From Candidatus Babelota bacterium (GTDB lineage: Bacteria > Babelota > Babeliae > Babelales > Vermiphilaceae), in NCBI GenBank assembly GCA_029262575.1, contig JAJCZC010000022.1, positions 62,001 through 126,000 of the forward strand: a stretch of DNA of 64,000 bases, given 5' to 3'. The notes under the pieces are model-generated. The model searched no databases and was not told where the DNA came from. It saw only the letters and a list, made by a program, of their open reading frames with translations. Position numbers and translations under genes: made by a program. Shown here one piece after another: positions 51,710 to 60,414 of this stretch. Position 1 is the stretch's first letter; every line of letters begins with the position of its first letter.

Positions 51710-52231
51710 TTAAGCTAATTCTTTGTACACTTGTTGAATGTCCTTAAGTAAACTCCCATATTCAGGCCAAAACTGCACTATCAGATTATTAGACTGTTGT
51801 GCATAAGCCTCTGGATGTTCTGCCGGATCGATCTTATCAGCAAGCAAGGAAAGCTGTTCTTGATACTCCTTGTGGTGTACAGCTTCAGTAAAGCACTTTG
51901 TGGTAACTGATTTGTGTTTTGCAAAGACTTTTGCAAAAGCCTCTTTGCTTTTCTCAAATTTTGTTTTTTCAGATACATCAAGTTTATTAGGATCAAAATC
52001 CTGTAGACCAAGCTTTGTTAGCATTGCTTCTTTTAGCGCCATCGAAGCTTCCTGTGGATCATAGGAAACTTTTTCACCTTCAGCCTTGGATGCGACCGGA
52101 GTGACAATCAATGATCGGCCATCAGTACGCAATCGAACCATTCCCGATTCATTCATATTGAGCAATTCCAAAATTGCTTTATCAATAACCAGCGTTGTGC
52201 TGTTGCCATATTTAGATAGTTTCTTGAGCAT
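51710..52231 (-). CDS. SpoVT/AbrB-domain protein with long C-terminal extension
   Basis: 173 residues. The first 45 (MLKKLSKYGNSTTLVIDKAI then LELLNMNESGMVRLRTDGRS) are a swapped-hairpin AbrB/MazE-type DNA-binding domain. The rest is helical and charged, not like a usual antitoxin tail, which is short. No toxin gene is adjacent, so it is either a stand-alone regulator or an orphan antitoxin. A long G run (GGGGGGG) acts as ribosome-binding site before the ATG. It lies between two secreted-protein units and could regulate them, which is speculative. Confidence 0.7.
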   Translation of the reverse strand: MLKKLSKYGNSTTLVIDKAILELLNMNESGMVRLRTDGRSLIVTPVASKAEGEKVSYDPQEASMALKEAMLTKLGLQDFDPNKLDVSEKTKFEKSKEAFAKVFAKHKSVTTKCFTEAVHHKEYQEQLSLLADKIDPAEHPEAYAQQSNNLIVQFWPEYGSLLKDIQQVYKELA

Positions 52232-52448
52232 ATTGCCCCCCCCTTTGTGTGCATACAGTGTTATTGTTATTGTATATACGTAATATATACCAAGGTGAAT
52301 TTAAATGCAAGAGCAAAACGAAAATAACCCGAAGAATAATTGAAAAGCTACATACTTTTGATCGCATTCACTGCTGTCTTGACAAAGAAAATTGTGGATG
52401 CTACTTTCACCACAATTAAAATCATTTAATATAAAAGTGGGAGAAACT

Positions 52449-53075
52449 ATGATATCCATACTATTGCTTACTCTTTTTTCTGTATATGTTGCAGATGCAT
52501 CATCCTCTAATCAAGTCGGCCCAGTTAAACCTGACAATCCAAATGCGTTTGTTGCACAAGTTTTCACCAATATGCTGAAACATGGCGTAACCCTTGCGAC
52601 TGAACTGAATGATAAAGCACCAAAAGGCGATATCAATAAGCCGTATGAGCAAATTGCCACATTAGGATATCTTAAATATGTAGAAGCACATCCAGAAATG
52701 ATCGATGATGCTAAACCATTTATTGAAAGTGTTAATGATGATGAAAATGCCCAATATGCATGGCGAATAGTAGGACTATCAAAAGGCAAATCATTAGCTG
52801 CCCGAGAAAAAGCACTCAACTTCTATTATACTGTTGCAAATGTTCCATTGGCCAAAGAAGAAAAAAAGGTTATTCCAAAACTGGAACTTGCACCTTTTAT
52901 GGTTGGCATTATGCTTGCAAATCAGAATCTCACATTAAACGATGAACAAAAAAAGGTGTGGAACGCAATCTTTGCATCAACTGCAAGCATTCTGCAAGCA
53001 ATGGAAACACAAGATAAAGAAGCATTTAGCGCTTTGTTCAAAAATGACCTTCCAAGCTCCTGCAATATTCAATAA
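52449..53075 (+). CDS. Secreted protein, unknown (paralogue of the convergent gene)
   Basis: 208 residues from ATG 52449, chosen for GGGAGAAACT upstream and signal peptide MISILLLTLFSVYVADASSS. The mature part is helical: FVAQVFTNMLKHGVTLATEL, GYLKYVEAHPEMIDDAKPFI, ALNFYYTVANVPLAKEE. The block KYVEAHPEMIDDAKPFIESV matches KFIENHPNMLAKAKVLFNAF in the convergent gene, so the two are distant paralogues. Function unknown. A perfect hairpin separates them. Confidence 0.65.
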   Translation: MISILLLTLFSVYVADASSSNQVGPVKPDNPNAFVAQVFTNMLKHGVTLATELNDKAPKGDINKPYEQIATLGYLKYVEAHPEMIDDAKPFIESVNDDENAQYAWRIVGLSKGKSLAAREKALNFYYTVANVPLAKEEKKVIPKLELAPFMVGIMLANQNLTLNDEQKKVWNAIFASTASILQAMETQDKEAFSALFKNDLPSSCNIQ

Positions 53076-53144
53076 TAAATCTAATAAAAATACATATTTC
53101 TTATTAACGTTTGATCTTATTTACTCAAAAAATAATTTAAAAAA

Positions 53145-53180
53145 ATTGAGGGGCTATGCATGTATGCATAGCCCCTCAAT
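53145..53180. terminator. Perfect 16-bp bidirectional terminator
   Basis: ATTGAGGGGCTATGCA (53145-53160) and its exact complement (53165-53180), loop TGTA, with an A run before and TC after. It serves both convergent genes. Confidence 0.85.
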
Positions 53181-53198
53181 CTCAAAACAAAAAAGTTA

Positions 53199-53867
53199 CT
53201 ATTTTTGCTCAATCGATTGTACAATTTTTTCGATCTGATTTTTCGGTGGGTTTATAAAGATATCAAACAAATCATCACCCATTGCTTTGCGACGCTCATC
53301 AAGACCTTTAAGCACTACCAAGGTTCCTGCACCAATCACTATCTTATGTTTTTCTTCAAATTTTTTGCCGTTATTGAGCAGAATACGATCCTTCATAAGC
53401 CGGCCTTGCTCAAACTCTTTTGGTGTATGTGGCTTAACAAGTTCCATTAATGCAGCACTAAAGAGTTTAAACTCATTATACCATGCAGCAAGACGTTGTT
53501 CTTGAAGAGCATCTCCGGAAATCTGAAGTGCTTGATTTTTCGCTTTTTTTGCTTCATCAAGCGCATCTTGCACCTGTGGGCAGGACGCTTCTGTGCAACC
53601 AAATGCATTAAATAATACTTTTGCTTTTGCAAGCATGTTTGGATGATTTTCTATAAATTTCACACAACCTGATTCACTCAATTCTTCATAAAGCTCTGGC
53701 ACGGTTCCATGCAATTCTTCAAGGGCATCTTCTTTTGCTTGATTAACGCATTTTTTAACAATTACATCATAATACTTGATCGTCTTTTTTGACACAAACT
53801 TCTGATCCGAAGCAGCATAAAGCGAACCTATAAGCGTTAAACATAAAATTGATAATTTTTTGCTCAT
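53199..53867 (-). CDS. Secreted protein, unknown (paralogue of the convergent gene)
   Basis: 222 residues; AAAAGGATATGTT precedes the ATG. Signal peptide MSKKLSILCLTLIGSLYAAS. The mature part is helical with four cysteines (KKCVNQAKEDAL, SGCVKFIENHPNM, FGCTEASCPQVQDAL) that may pair. The end is a glycine-containing segment (KIVIGAGTLVVLKGLDE). It shares the xKxxExHPxMxxxAK block with the gene at 52449. The pair faces tail to tail over a shared terminator. Function unknown. Confidence 0.65.
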   Translation of the reverse strand: MSKKLSILCLTLIGSLYAASDQKFVSKKTIKYYDVIVKKCVNQAKEDALEELHGTVPELYEELSESGCVKFIENHPNMLAKAKVLFNAFGCTEASCPQVQDALDEAKKAKNQALQISGDALQEQRLAAWYNEFKLFSAALMELVKPHTPKEFEQGRLMKDRILLNNGKKFEEKHKIVIGAGTLVVLKGLDERRKAMGDDLFDIFINPPKNQIEKIVQSIEQK

Positions 53868-54063
53868 AACATATCCTTTTATATGAGAAAATTAGAAAAA
53901 AACTATCACTATAAAAGCAAATTGCATGTTTATATGCAACTGTTTTTAGTAAAATCCTGTTACTTTATTCATATTTTATATGCTATAGCAACATACTTGA
54001 CCTTTGAGTGATTAGCTAATAAAATGCAACATGAGCAAAGTTAACTTCCTAAAAGGAAAAAAA

Positions 54064-54666
54064 ATGAAGAAGCGCCTATTTTTATTATTATCCATAGCGA
54101 TTACTCACTGTTCTATTAATGCAAACGCCGATAATAGCGCCATTACTATTGAACCGCTCGCTGATCATCCGAACATTATCAACGGACTGTTTGAATGCTT
54201 ATACAAGCACATGCTCCAAAAATATGACCCTAATCATGATGAAGTTAAAAAAAGATATAAGCCGTTTTTAGAAACACATCTACAAAAAAAAGATGTACCC
54301 CTTGGTCTTGTAGCATTAAAAAATGGTTTACCAATTGGGCTTTGTTGCCTGAGAAAGAAACCTGTTTCCACCGATGATAAATGCTCTTGGTTTAAGAATC
54401 ATCCAGATGTCTTTCCATGGATTGCCGGACTCTTTATTGTGCCTGAGCATCGCAGAAAAGGAATTGCAAAAAAACTCATCCTTAAAACAATAGAACAAGC
54501 TAAGAAACTTAACTATGAAAAGGTTTATCTTTTTACGGAAAAGAGCTCTACTGAGTATGAAATTTATATAAAGAATGGCTGCACAGAATTTGACACTGCA
54601 GAGTGCTTAACAAGTGATACAAAAAAACAATCCATACTATTATCAATAATGGAAAAGAAAGTTTAG
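54064..54666 (+). CDS. Exported GNAT-family N-acetyltransferase
   Basis: 200 residues from ATG 54064, chosen for AAAAGGA upstream and signal peptide MKKRLFLLLSIAITHCSINA. The GNAT fold is visible: ITIEPLADHPNIINGLFECL at the start, VALKNGLPIGLCCLRKK for the central strands, and the acetyl-CoA loop in IAGLFIVPEHRRKGIAKKLI (RxxGxA), then AKKLNYEKVYLFTEKSSTEY. Such enzymes need acetyl-CoA, which is absent from the periplasm, so export implies action in the host cytosol, as with some effectors. Target unknown. Confidence 0.8.
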   Translation: MKKRLFLLLSIAITHCSINANADNSAITIEPLADHPNIINGLFECLYKHMLQKYDPNHDEVKKRYKPFLETHLQKKDVPLGLVALKNGLPIGLCCLRKKPVSTDDKCSWFKNHPDVFPWIAGLFIVPEHRRKGIAKKLILKTIEQAKKLNYEKVYLFTEKSSTEYEIYIKNGCTEFDTAECLTSDTKKQSILLSIMEKKV

Positions 54667-54711
54667 AACGAAATAAAGCACTAAAAAAAAGTAGCTTTTT
54701 AAGCTTAAACA

Positions 54712-54756
54712 AAATAACAGGTCAGAATGTTTTTTAGACATTCTGACCTGTTATTT
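54712..54756. terminator. Perfect 19-bp hairpin terminator
   Basis: Arms 54712-54730 and 54738-54756 are exact complements, loop TTTTTAG; core GGTCAGAATGT. Terminates both the GNAT gene and, reversed, the barrel gene. Confidence 0.88.
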
Positions 54757-54797
54757 ATTTCTCATAATAGCTTTTTTTTTGACTCTAAAAAAATATG

Positions 54798-55421
54798 CTA
54801 TGCGCATATCCAATCAAATCGATACCCAAATCCGACACCTAAGACTACACCACTAATATTTGCCTTCAAAGGAATGAGTGGTTCAGCTTCGGGCTGGCAG
54901 AATTTCGGACAACCTGCTTTTACAAAACTATAATTAACAAAAAAATCGAGTACAAAATCACATCTAACATCAACATAAGCACCCAATTTTGCAATGCCGC
55001 CCAAACACCACTGTGAGGTGTTTTGAACAACAAACGGTGAACAATTAGTCGTCTTAAGATGTGTCGGTTGAAATCCTAACCCAGCATAAAAATCAGCACA
55101 ATGTATCGGTTTAAAATATTTCAAACCAAATGCTAATGGCACCATGCGTATGGTCGTATCATTGCACAAACCTAACGAATGGCCATCTTTTTTTAAGTAG
55201 TCTACACTTGCAAAAGCATACCATTTATTTGTATCGCATATATCAACGGTAATCTCAGGGCCAAACAACGCTGCTCCTTTCCCGTATATATCCCGAAAAC
55301 TAGAGTTTGTTGGAACAAAACCAGCAGCCTTGAATTCAACAATAATATCTCTGGCTGCAAGAGATACATGACTAATGATCATAAGTAACAAAAAACCGCG
55401 CATTAATTTTGGGATAAACAT
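54798..55421 (-). CDS. Predicted outer-membrane beta-barrel protein
   Basis: 207 residues from ATG 55421, chosen because AAGGAAAG lies upstream and the signal peptide reads MFIPKLMRGFLLLMIISHVS. Alternating amphipathic strands (RDIIVEFKAAGFVPTNSSF, VPLAFGLKYFKP, DFYAGLGFQPTH, GVVLGVGFGYRFDWI) suggest an eight-stranded barrel of the OmpA/opacity kind. The usual terminal Phe is followed by DWICA. Six or more cysteines in loops are unusual for a barrel. It lies 20 bases after the propeller gene, in operon. It supports an outer membrane in this organism. Confidence 0.7.
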   Translation of the reverse strand: MFIPKLMRGFLLLMIISHVSLAARDIIVEFKAAGFVPTNSSFRDIYGKGAALFGPEITVDICDTNKWYAFASVDYLKKDGHSLGLCNDTTIRMVPLAFGLKYFKPIHCADFYAGLGFQPTHLKTTNCSPFVVQNTSQWCLGGIAKLGAYVDVRCDFVLDFFVNYSFVKAGCPKFCQPEAEPLIPLKANISGVVLGVGFGYRFDWICA

Positions 55422-55441
55422 GATACTTTCCTTATTCATTT

Positions 55442-56830
55442 TTAACAATTTTGTGTAACAGTTAGACTCACTGGAACTGATGTTGTGCCTACCGCATTGG
55501 TACCGACTATATAGTAAGTATCATTAACATTTGGATCTCGATTGTGATCCAAAAATATCGTTGGGTTTGTTGTTGCAGGCACTATTGAAATCAAATCAGT
55601 CAGTCCTGCATCACGATAAAAACTGTAGGTTACGGGTAACGAAGTCCCTGTTGCACTCACGGTCAATTTGTTTACTGCATCTTGTTGAGTTAGGAATATA
55701 TTACATGTTTTGCAACCTTCAACCTCAAGTTGGAATGATTGCAATGCAATCACCGAGACAGTATTTGATGTAAAATTATTAACATAGGCAAATTCACCCT
55801 TTGTTGTTATTGCAACCCAACTCGGCCCCTGATCAACAGCGATATTTGGGGGCAACACCGTATTTGTTGCAACATCAATAATATTTACTATACCTTGGCC
55901 TGGCGTTAAGTCAGTAAACATTGGAAATCCTGCATATAAATTATTAAAATTGGTCACATACACAAATCGACCGTCTGGCGAAACGGCAACACCTGCAGGT
56001 TGAATAGAAAGATCTATTGTTGCAGTAATAGTATTTGTGCTCAAATTAACAACACTCACCGTTGTGCCGAAAGGTGCAAAGTCATTGCTACCAAAGTTAG
56101 TTACATAAGCAAAGTTGCCATCCGGCGCTATTGCAATTGCAAATGGCCCAGAAAAACCGGTTATGGTAGGAGCAATAACGGTATTATCGCTTGTGCGAAT
56201 TATGCTTATTGTGCCTGTGCCCGGATTGCCATCTTCATAGTTAATAACATAAACAAATGCACCATCAGGCGTAATATCCAATCCAGCAGGAGCCAGTCCA
56301 ACTGTAATGGTGTCAATGATGCTATTTGTATTTAAATTCACAACATTGACGGTGGTTGCATTAGCACTACCTACACCGCACGGGGCACCATAATTATTAA
56401 CATACGCAAAATTACCGTCTGGTGTAATAACGATGCCCGAAGGTCCATCAAAACCAGCAATCGTTCCGGTCACTGTATTAGTTGCAATATCAATAATGCT
56501 TACTGTGCAAGCATTACTATTGGTGACATATGCTATTGTGCCAGCAGCATTAATAGCTATTCTATAGGGCTCATCAAAACTTGGATCATTAATAGTTGTT
56601 TCAACAAGATTAGTCGCCGTATTGATAACAGTCACGCTGTGCCTGCCCGTAATACCATAGTCATTGCTATTTGCAACATACAAAAAACGATTATCTGGCG
56701 TGAGTGCAACTTGGTCAGGCGTAACACCCACAGGAATGGTTGCAACAACCGTATTTGCAGGAACTGCCTGAATAATACTGGATATAGAGATAAGCAATAA
56801 AGCACACACATAACGATATGATTGAATCAT
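55442..56830 (-). CDS. Secreted YVTN beta-propeller protein
   Basis: 462 residues with a signal peptide (YVCALLLISISSIIQA). Seven YVTN-type blades are visible, for example TPDNRFLYVANSN, INAAGTIAYVTNSN, TPDGNFAYVNNYG, TPDGAFVYVINYE, APDGNFAYVTNFG, SPDGRFVYVTNFN and TKGEFAYVNNFT, so it forms one closed seven-bladed ring. The last 100 residues look like an Ig-like domain (KLTVSATGTSLPVTYSFYRD, VPVSLTVTQNC). YVTN propellers are surface proteins used for binding. It is the first gene of an operon with a barrel protein that might hold it at the cell surface. Confidence 0.85.
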   Translation of the reverse strand: MIQSYRYVCALLLISISSIIQAVPANTVVATIPVGVTPDQVALTPDNRFLYVANSNDYGITGRHSVTVINTATNLVETTINDPSFDEPYRIAINAAGTIAYVTNSNACTVSIIDIATNTVTGTIAGFDGPSGIVITPDGNFAYVNNYGAPCGVGSANATTVNVVNLNTNSIIDTITVGLAPAGLDITPDGAFVYVINYEDGNPGTGTISIIRTSDNTVIAPTITGFSGPFAIAIAPDGNFAYVTNFGSNDFAPFGTTVSVVNLSTNTITATIDLSIQPAGVAVSPDGRFVYVTNFNNLYAGFPMFTDLTPGQGIVNIIDVATNTVLPPNIAVDQGPSWVAITTKGEFAYVNNFTSNTVSVIALQSFQLEVEGCKTCNIFLTQQDAVNKLTVSATGTSLPVTYSFYRDAGLTDLISIVPATTNPTIFLDHNRDPNVNDTYYIVGTNAVGTTSVPVSLTVTQNC

Positions 56831-56915
56831 TCATCTACCTTTTTTAAAAAAAAATTACACATATCTAAAGCAAAACAATAAAAGGCTTTTCAGCTTGTCA
56901 AGAATGTCAATTTAC

Positions 56916-57392
56916 TTATTTTTCTTCCCGACCAAACATATATGAGTACCCAACTTTTTCAGCTGCATAAAGAGCAACAACTGTTGTTGCCGCGCATGCA
57001 AACATCATCCAGGGCAAGCCTATATAAAGGCCTATTATCGGCCAGTTAGCTATAAGAGCAAAGCTCAGTATTTGATGTGAACCAGAAACGATAAGCCCAT
57101 ATACTGCTCCTGAAATAAGCGCGCCTTGATAGCTTCCTTTGGAATATGGCAATGCGTACCAAATCATACCTTGAACAACTAAGACCCATGCTAATAAAAT
57201 GAGTAAACGAGGATTTGAAAAGATGTTAAAATAGGTATCAAGTGTTATATCTGCAGGATTTACAACACCAGCAAATTTTTCTAAGTAAAAATCTCTCATA
57301 ATAAAGCTGAACCAAGCAACATTTAAGAGCACATAAGTGATATATGATGCCACAAACACTTGCACCATACGCCAACTATAACGATGAAACAT
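56916..57392 (-). CDS. DUF2177-like membrane protein
   Basis: 158 residues with four membrane helices. AAAGGATGATGT precedes the ATG. The pattern FIMRDFYLEKFAG after the first helix, GSYQGALISGAVYGLIVSGS in the middle and WPIIGLYIGLPWMMFACAAT at the end fits DUF2177, a small inner-membrane family of unknown role. Members are often about 130 residues; this one has longer loops. Not in operon with the propeller gene (85 bases apart, no overlap). Function unknown. Confidence 0.55.
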   Translation of the reverse strand: MFHRYSWRMVQVFVASYITYVLLNVAWFSFIMRDFYLEKFAGVVNPADITLDTYFNIFSNPRLLILLAWVLVVQGMIWYALPYSKGSYQGALISGAVYGLIVSGSHQILSFALIANWPIIGLYIGLPWMMFACAATTVVALYAAEKVGYSYMFGREEK

Positions 57393-57581
57393 ACATCATC
57401 CTTTTTTTGTAATTAATTATACAGATACAATGAGCTTAACCAATCTTTTTAACAATATGAACAATTTAAATATAATTTAGTAATGTTCTATTTTGACGCA
57501 CAATGCAAAACGCTATGTGTTGATGATTATTAAAAAATATTTTAACGTTAAATCTATTCAACTTTTGTACGGAGATACCTA

Positions 57582-58568
57582 ATGAAGAAACCCTCCATGT
57601 TAATTGTTAGTTCTCTATTAATAGTAAGCGTTATCATATATACGTTTGTTAAAGATTCTTTTGAAACACGAAACTTTACGATACATCTAATAGATAACGA
57701 TGTGCCAATTAATTTAATTGTTAATCTGCATAACTTCGAAAAACAGTTTATATACCCCTACAGCAACACTGAAGAATTTACCATTAAACACGGCATGATC
57801 GGCGATTTTTTTGCATTTTTTAAAAGCTTAGGAAAACATTATTACTATGTTGTTCGTCAAAAAAAAAATAACCAAATTATCAAACAAATTAATGATCAAG
57901 ATACGATAGTAAATCAAAAATCAAATAAACTTTCAGCTGCGGTATGTTGTATTTTACGAGAAATGCCTACATCTAATGGAAAAGCAAAAAAAGCCTGGTA
58001 TATCTGCGACTTGAAGGTCGACAAAAACTATCAAGGACTCCACCTACCACTTTTTATAGCACGAAAAATCGGACTTTGGCACTACTGGCAATGCCCCCGT
58101 GGATTTGCCATATGCATGAATCCATCACAAGGGGAGCCAAAAGCTGCTTCAATTTTAAAAAAACATGGCCCTTGGTCTGTAGATACCCAGACACTGAATC
58201 TTTACACGTTATCTGCAACTTTAATAGAACAAACTAAAAATACACTAAAAAAAATATTGATAGATCAAGGATATATGAATCCTCACCAAACGCTTTTATT
58301 CAAATCAACCAGTGGCGCCAAAGATTATGAAATCACAAATACAATCTCACAACAAAAACGATCGTGGAATTTATTTCATATACAATCCGGCGAAGGCACA
58401 CAAGCTCCGGTGCAACATGATGCAACTTATATGATGTGTGCAGTTGAAGGTACTGAACTAGACACAAATTTAAAAAAAATATTAGGCACACCTTCATCTA
58501 CCGCTCAAATAATAAGCCATAATATGAAAGATTTTGATTTTAACTATTTAACATCGAACCAAATTTAA
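57582..58568 (+). CDS. Membrane-anchored GNAT-like protein
   Basis: 328 residues; GGAGATACCT precedes the ATG. The first 25 residues are a signal anchor (MLIVSSLLIVSVIIYTFV). Residues about 115-205 have GNAT-like features: KLSAAVCCILREMPTS, the strand WYICDLKVDKNYQGLHLPLF (acetyl-CoA loop, in a degenerate form QGLHLP) and FAICMNPSQGEPKAASILKK. The last 120 residues are unrelated to anything I know. It is the first gene of an operon with the BtaA-like/oxidase fusion 12 bases on. It may add an acyl group to the product of that enzyme, which is inference. Confidence 0.55.
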   Translation: MKKPSMLIVSSLLIVSVIIYTFVKDSFETRNFTIHLIDNDVPINLIVNLHNFEKQFIYPYSNTEEFTIKHGMIGDFFAFFKSLGKHYYYVVRQKKNNQIIKQINDQDTIVNQKSNKLSAAVCCILREMPTSNGKAKKAWYICDLKVDKNYQGLHLPLFIARKIGLWHYWQCPRGFAICMNPSQGEPKAASILKKHGPWSVDTQTLNLYTLSATLIEQTKNTLKKILIDQGYMNPHQTLLFKSTSGAKDYEITNTISQQKRSWNLFHIQSGEGTQAPVQHDATYMMCAVEGTELDTNLKKILGTPSSTAQIISHNMKDFDFNYLTSNQI

Positions 58569-58580
58569 GGGATTTTTAAA

Positions 58581-60404
58581 ATGAAATTATTTCACCTTAT
58601 TATTCTTTTTTTTTATGCTGCTTCATCTACAAGTATGTCACACACGCAACTATCCTCCTACGTAACTGATGCGGCACAAAGACCAATCGCTTTTTCTGTA
58701 GTCCGTGAAGACTCTCAACAGGATGTTGAGATTGTAAAACGTTATTTTCCTGAAGAAAAGGTTTCCATGCTCATGGTTGCTTCCGGGGGTTGTACGGCAG
58801 CGCAATTAGTAGCGCAAGCGCCATTACATGAGCTCACATTGGTTGATCCAAATCGCTCTCAGTTAGATTTAACTAAATTAAAAATTCATCTACTGAATTT
58901 CCCTTGCAAAAAACGTTTAGAAATTTTGGGACATACACCTATGGACGCCACTGAGCGAAAAAACATTATGCTAGGCTTAATGCATGCTCTAGAGATCGAC
59001 CAAAACTCATTTGGAGATTTAAATATTTTAGCAACTGAAGGTCTTGACAATGCCGGTCGCTACGAAAAAGTTTTCCAGGCATTACGCAAGAGGTTAGCTC
59101 CGTATCAAAATGAAATTGAAGCTCTATTTGCATGCGCTAATACACAAGAACAATCAAAACTTATTGCACATGACGCGCACTTGGGCGAAGCATTAGATAA
59201 AGCACTCGAAGAGGTGATGTCACAACAAAATTTAGTAGAAATATTTGGAGAAAAAGCTACAGCAAATCGGGTACAAGATTTCTCTAAGCATTTTGCTGAA
59301 CGTATTCGATGGTATCTTTCACACCACAACGCTGCAGAATCTGCATGGCTTGCCTATATGTTGTTAGGCCATTTTCATGAAAATGTGCTGTTCCCTTGGC
59401 TTACTGCTGAGCGTTGCTCGGCATCACCGACCATTAAATATCATCATGGATTTATGAATAGTGAACTCAAAGATAGCAAACCTGAAAGTTATCATGTTAT
59501 TCATTTATCAAATATTCTTGATTGGTTATCTCCGGCCGAAGCGCAAGAAACGCTCAAGTTGGCACATCAAGCACTCAAGCCTGGAGGTGTGGTAATTATC
59601 CGTCAATTAAATTCTAATCTCAATATCCCACAACTGACGAAGAGTTTTATATGGGATACTAAGGAATCAAAACAATTCTTACAAGCCGATCGCAGCTTCT
59701 TTTATAGAAACTTCTTTATTGGATTCAAACACAAAGAGTCATTAGCGCCTCAAGTTAAACAATTGGCTAATGAAATACTACAAGAAACACCTATAATTAA
59801 CGGAGCATTTTTTAAAAACTTAGCCACCATGAAAAAAAAAATCTTTCAACATATACAAGCGCAATTTTTCTTTGCTGTTGATTATTTTTCTCGGCCTATG
59901 GCAGCATTGATAGCACGATTGCCGCTGCATAAAGACAGAATTGATATCATTCATAATATCGTGGAAGAGCATGGAGATTTTTCTCGTGAACGTTACCATG
60001 CAAACACCTTTAAGCAATTCCTTAAAAGCATTGATGCTAAAAACATCGATACAAATGCCCCATCTGCCATTGTTACCATGTTTAATACCACTTTGATGGG
60101 AGCTGCAACACAAAGTGATCCAATTCTTGCACTTGCATGCTTAGGTATCATTGAATATGCATTTGCAGATATCTCAGCTTGTATTGGCAAACATGTAGTT
60201 GATCGCGGCTGGGTCAAAAAAGAAAAGCTGGTTCATTATAACCTTCATGCACAAATCGATAAGCAGCATGCGGAGGAGTTCTTTCAGGTTATTGAGCCGC
60301 TAATGCACAATCCTGAGCAACGCAATAAAGCCATTGCCGGCTTAAGATTAGGCGTATATATCTTCAATCGATTATATGAAGATCTGTATCAAGAGGCATT
60401 TTGA
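58581..60404 (+). CDS. BtaA-like aminocarboxypropyl transferase fused to a heme-oxygenase-like di-metal oxidase, with signal peptide
   Basis: 607 residues. A signal-like start (MKLFHLIILFFYAASSTS) is followed by a DUF3419/BtaA domain (about 30-400): MVASGGCTAAQL (65-76), the acidic site LTLVDPNRSQLDLTKLK (86-101), YHVIHLSNILDWLSPAEA and ALKPGGVVIIRQLNS (331-345). BtaA moves the 3-amino-3-carboxypropyl group of SAM to a diacylglycerol. Residues about 415-605 are a heme-oxygenase-like domain with the full di-metal ligand set E463, H473, E525, H556, D560, H563 (EEHG, RYHANTF, GIIEY, HAQIDKQH). Such oxidases cleave or desaturate amino acids and lipids. I infer a two-step pathway starting from SAM. 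Export is odd for a SAM enzyme; ATG at codon 19 is an alternative cytoplasmic start. Confidence 0.8.
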   Translation: MKLFHLIILFFYAASSTSMSHTQLSSYVTDAAQRPIAFSVVREDSQQDVEIVKRYFPEEKVSMLMVASGGCTAAQLVAQAPLHELTLVDPNRSQLDLTKLKIHLLNFPCKKRLEILGHTPMDATERKNIMLGLMHALEIDQNSFGDLNILATEGLDNAGRYEKVFQALRKRLAPYQNEIEALFACANTQEQSKLIAHDAHLGEALDKALEEVMSQQNLVEIFGEKATANRVQDFSKHFAERIRWYLSHHNAAESAWLAYMLLGHFHENVLFPWLTAERCSASPTIKYHHGFMNSELKDSKPESYHVIHLSNILDWLSPAEAQETLKLAHQALKPGGVVIIRQLNSNLNIPQLTKSFIWDTKESKQFLQADRSFFYRNFFIGFKHKESLAPQVKQLANEILQETPIINGAFFKNLATMKKKIFQHIQAQFFFAVDYFSRPMAALIARLPLHKDRIDIIHNIVEEHGDFSRERYHANTFKQFLKSIDAKNIDTNAPSAIVTMFNTTLMGAATQSDPILALACLGIIEYAFADISACIGKHVVDRGWVKKEKLVHYNLHAQIDKQHAEEFFQVIEPLMHNPEQRNKAIAGLRLGVYIFNRLYEDLYQEAF

Positions 60405-60414
60405 TGTTTTTTGA

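Noticed and set aside
51710-52231. MazEF-type toxin-antitoxin pair
   Set aside because: The AbrB-like gene has no small toxin gene next to it on either side, so only a stand-alone regulator is called.
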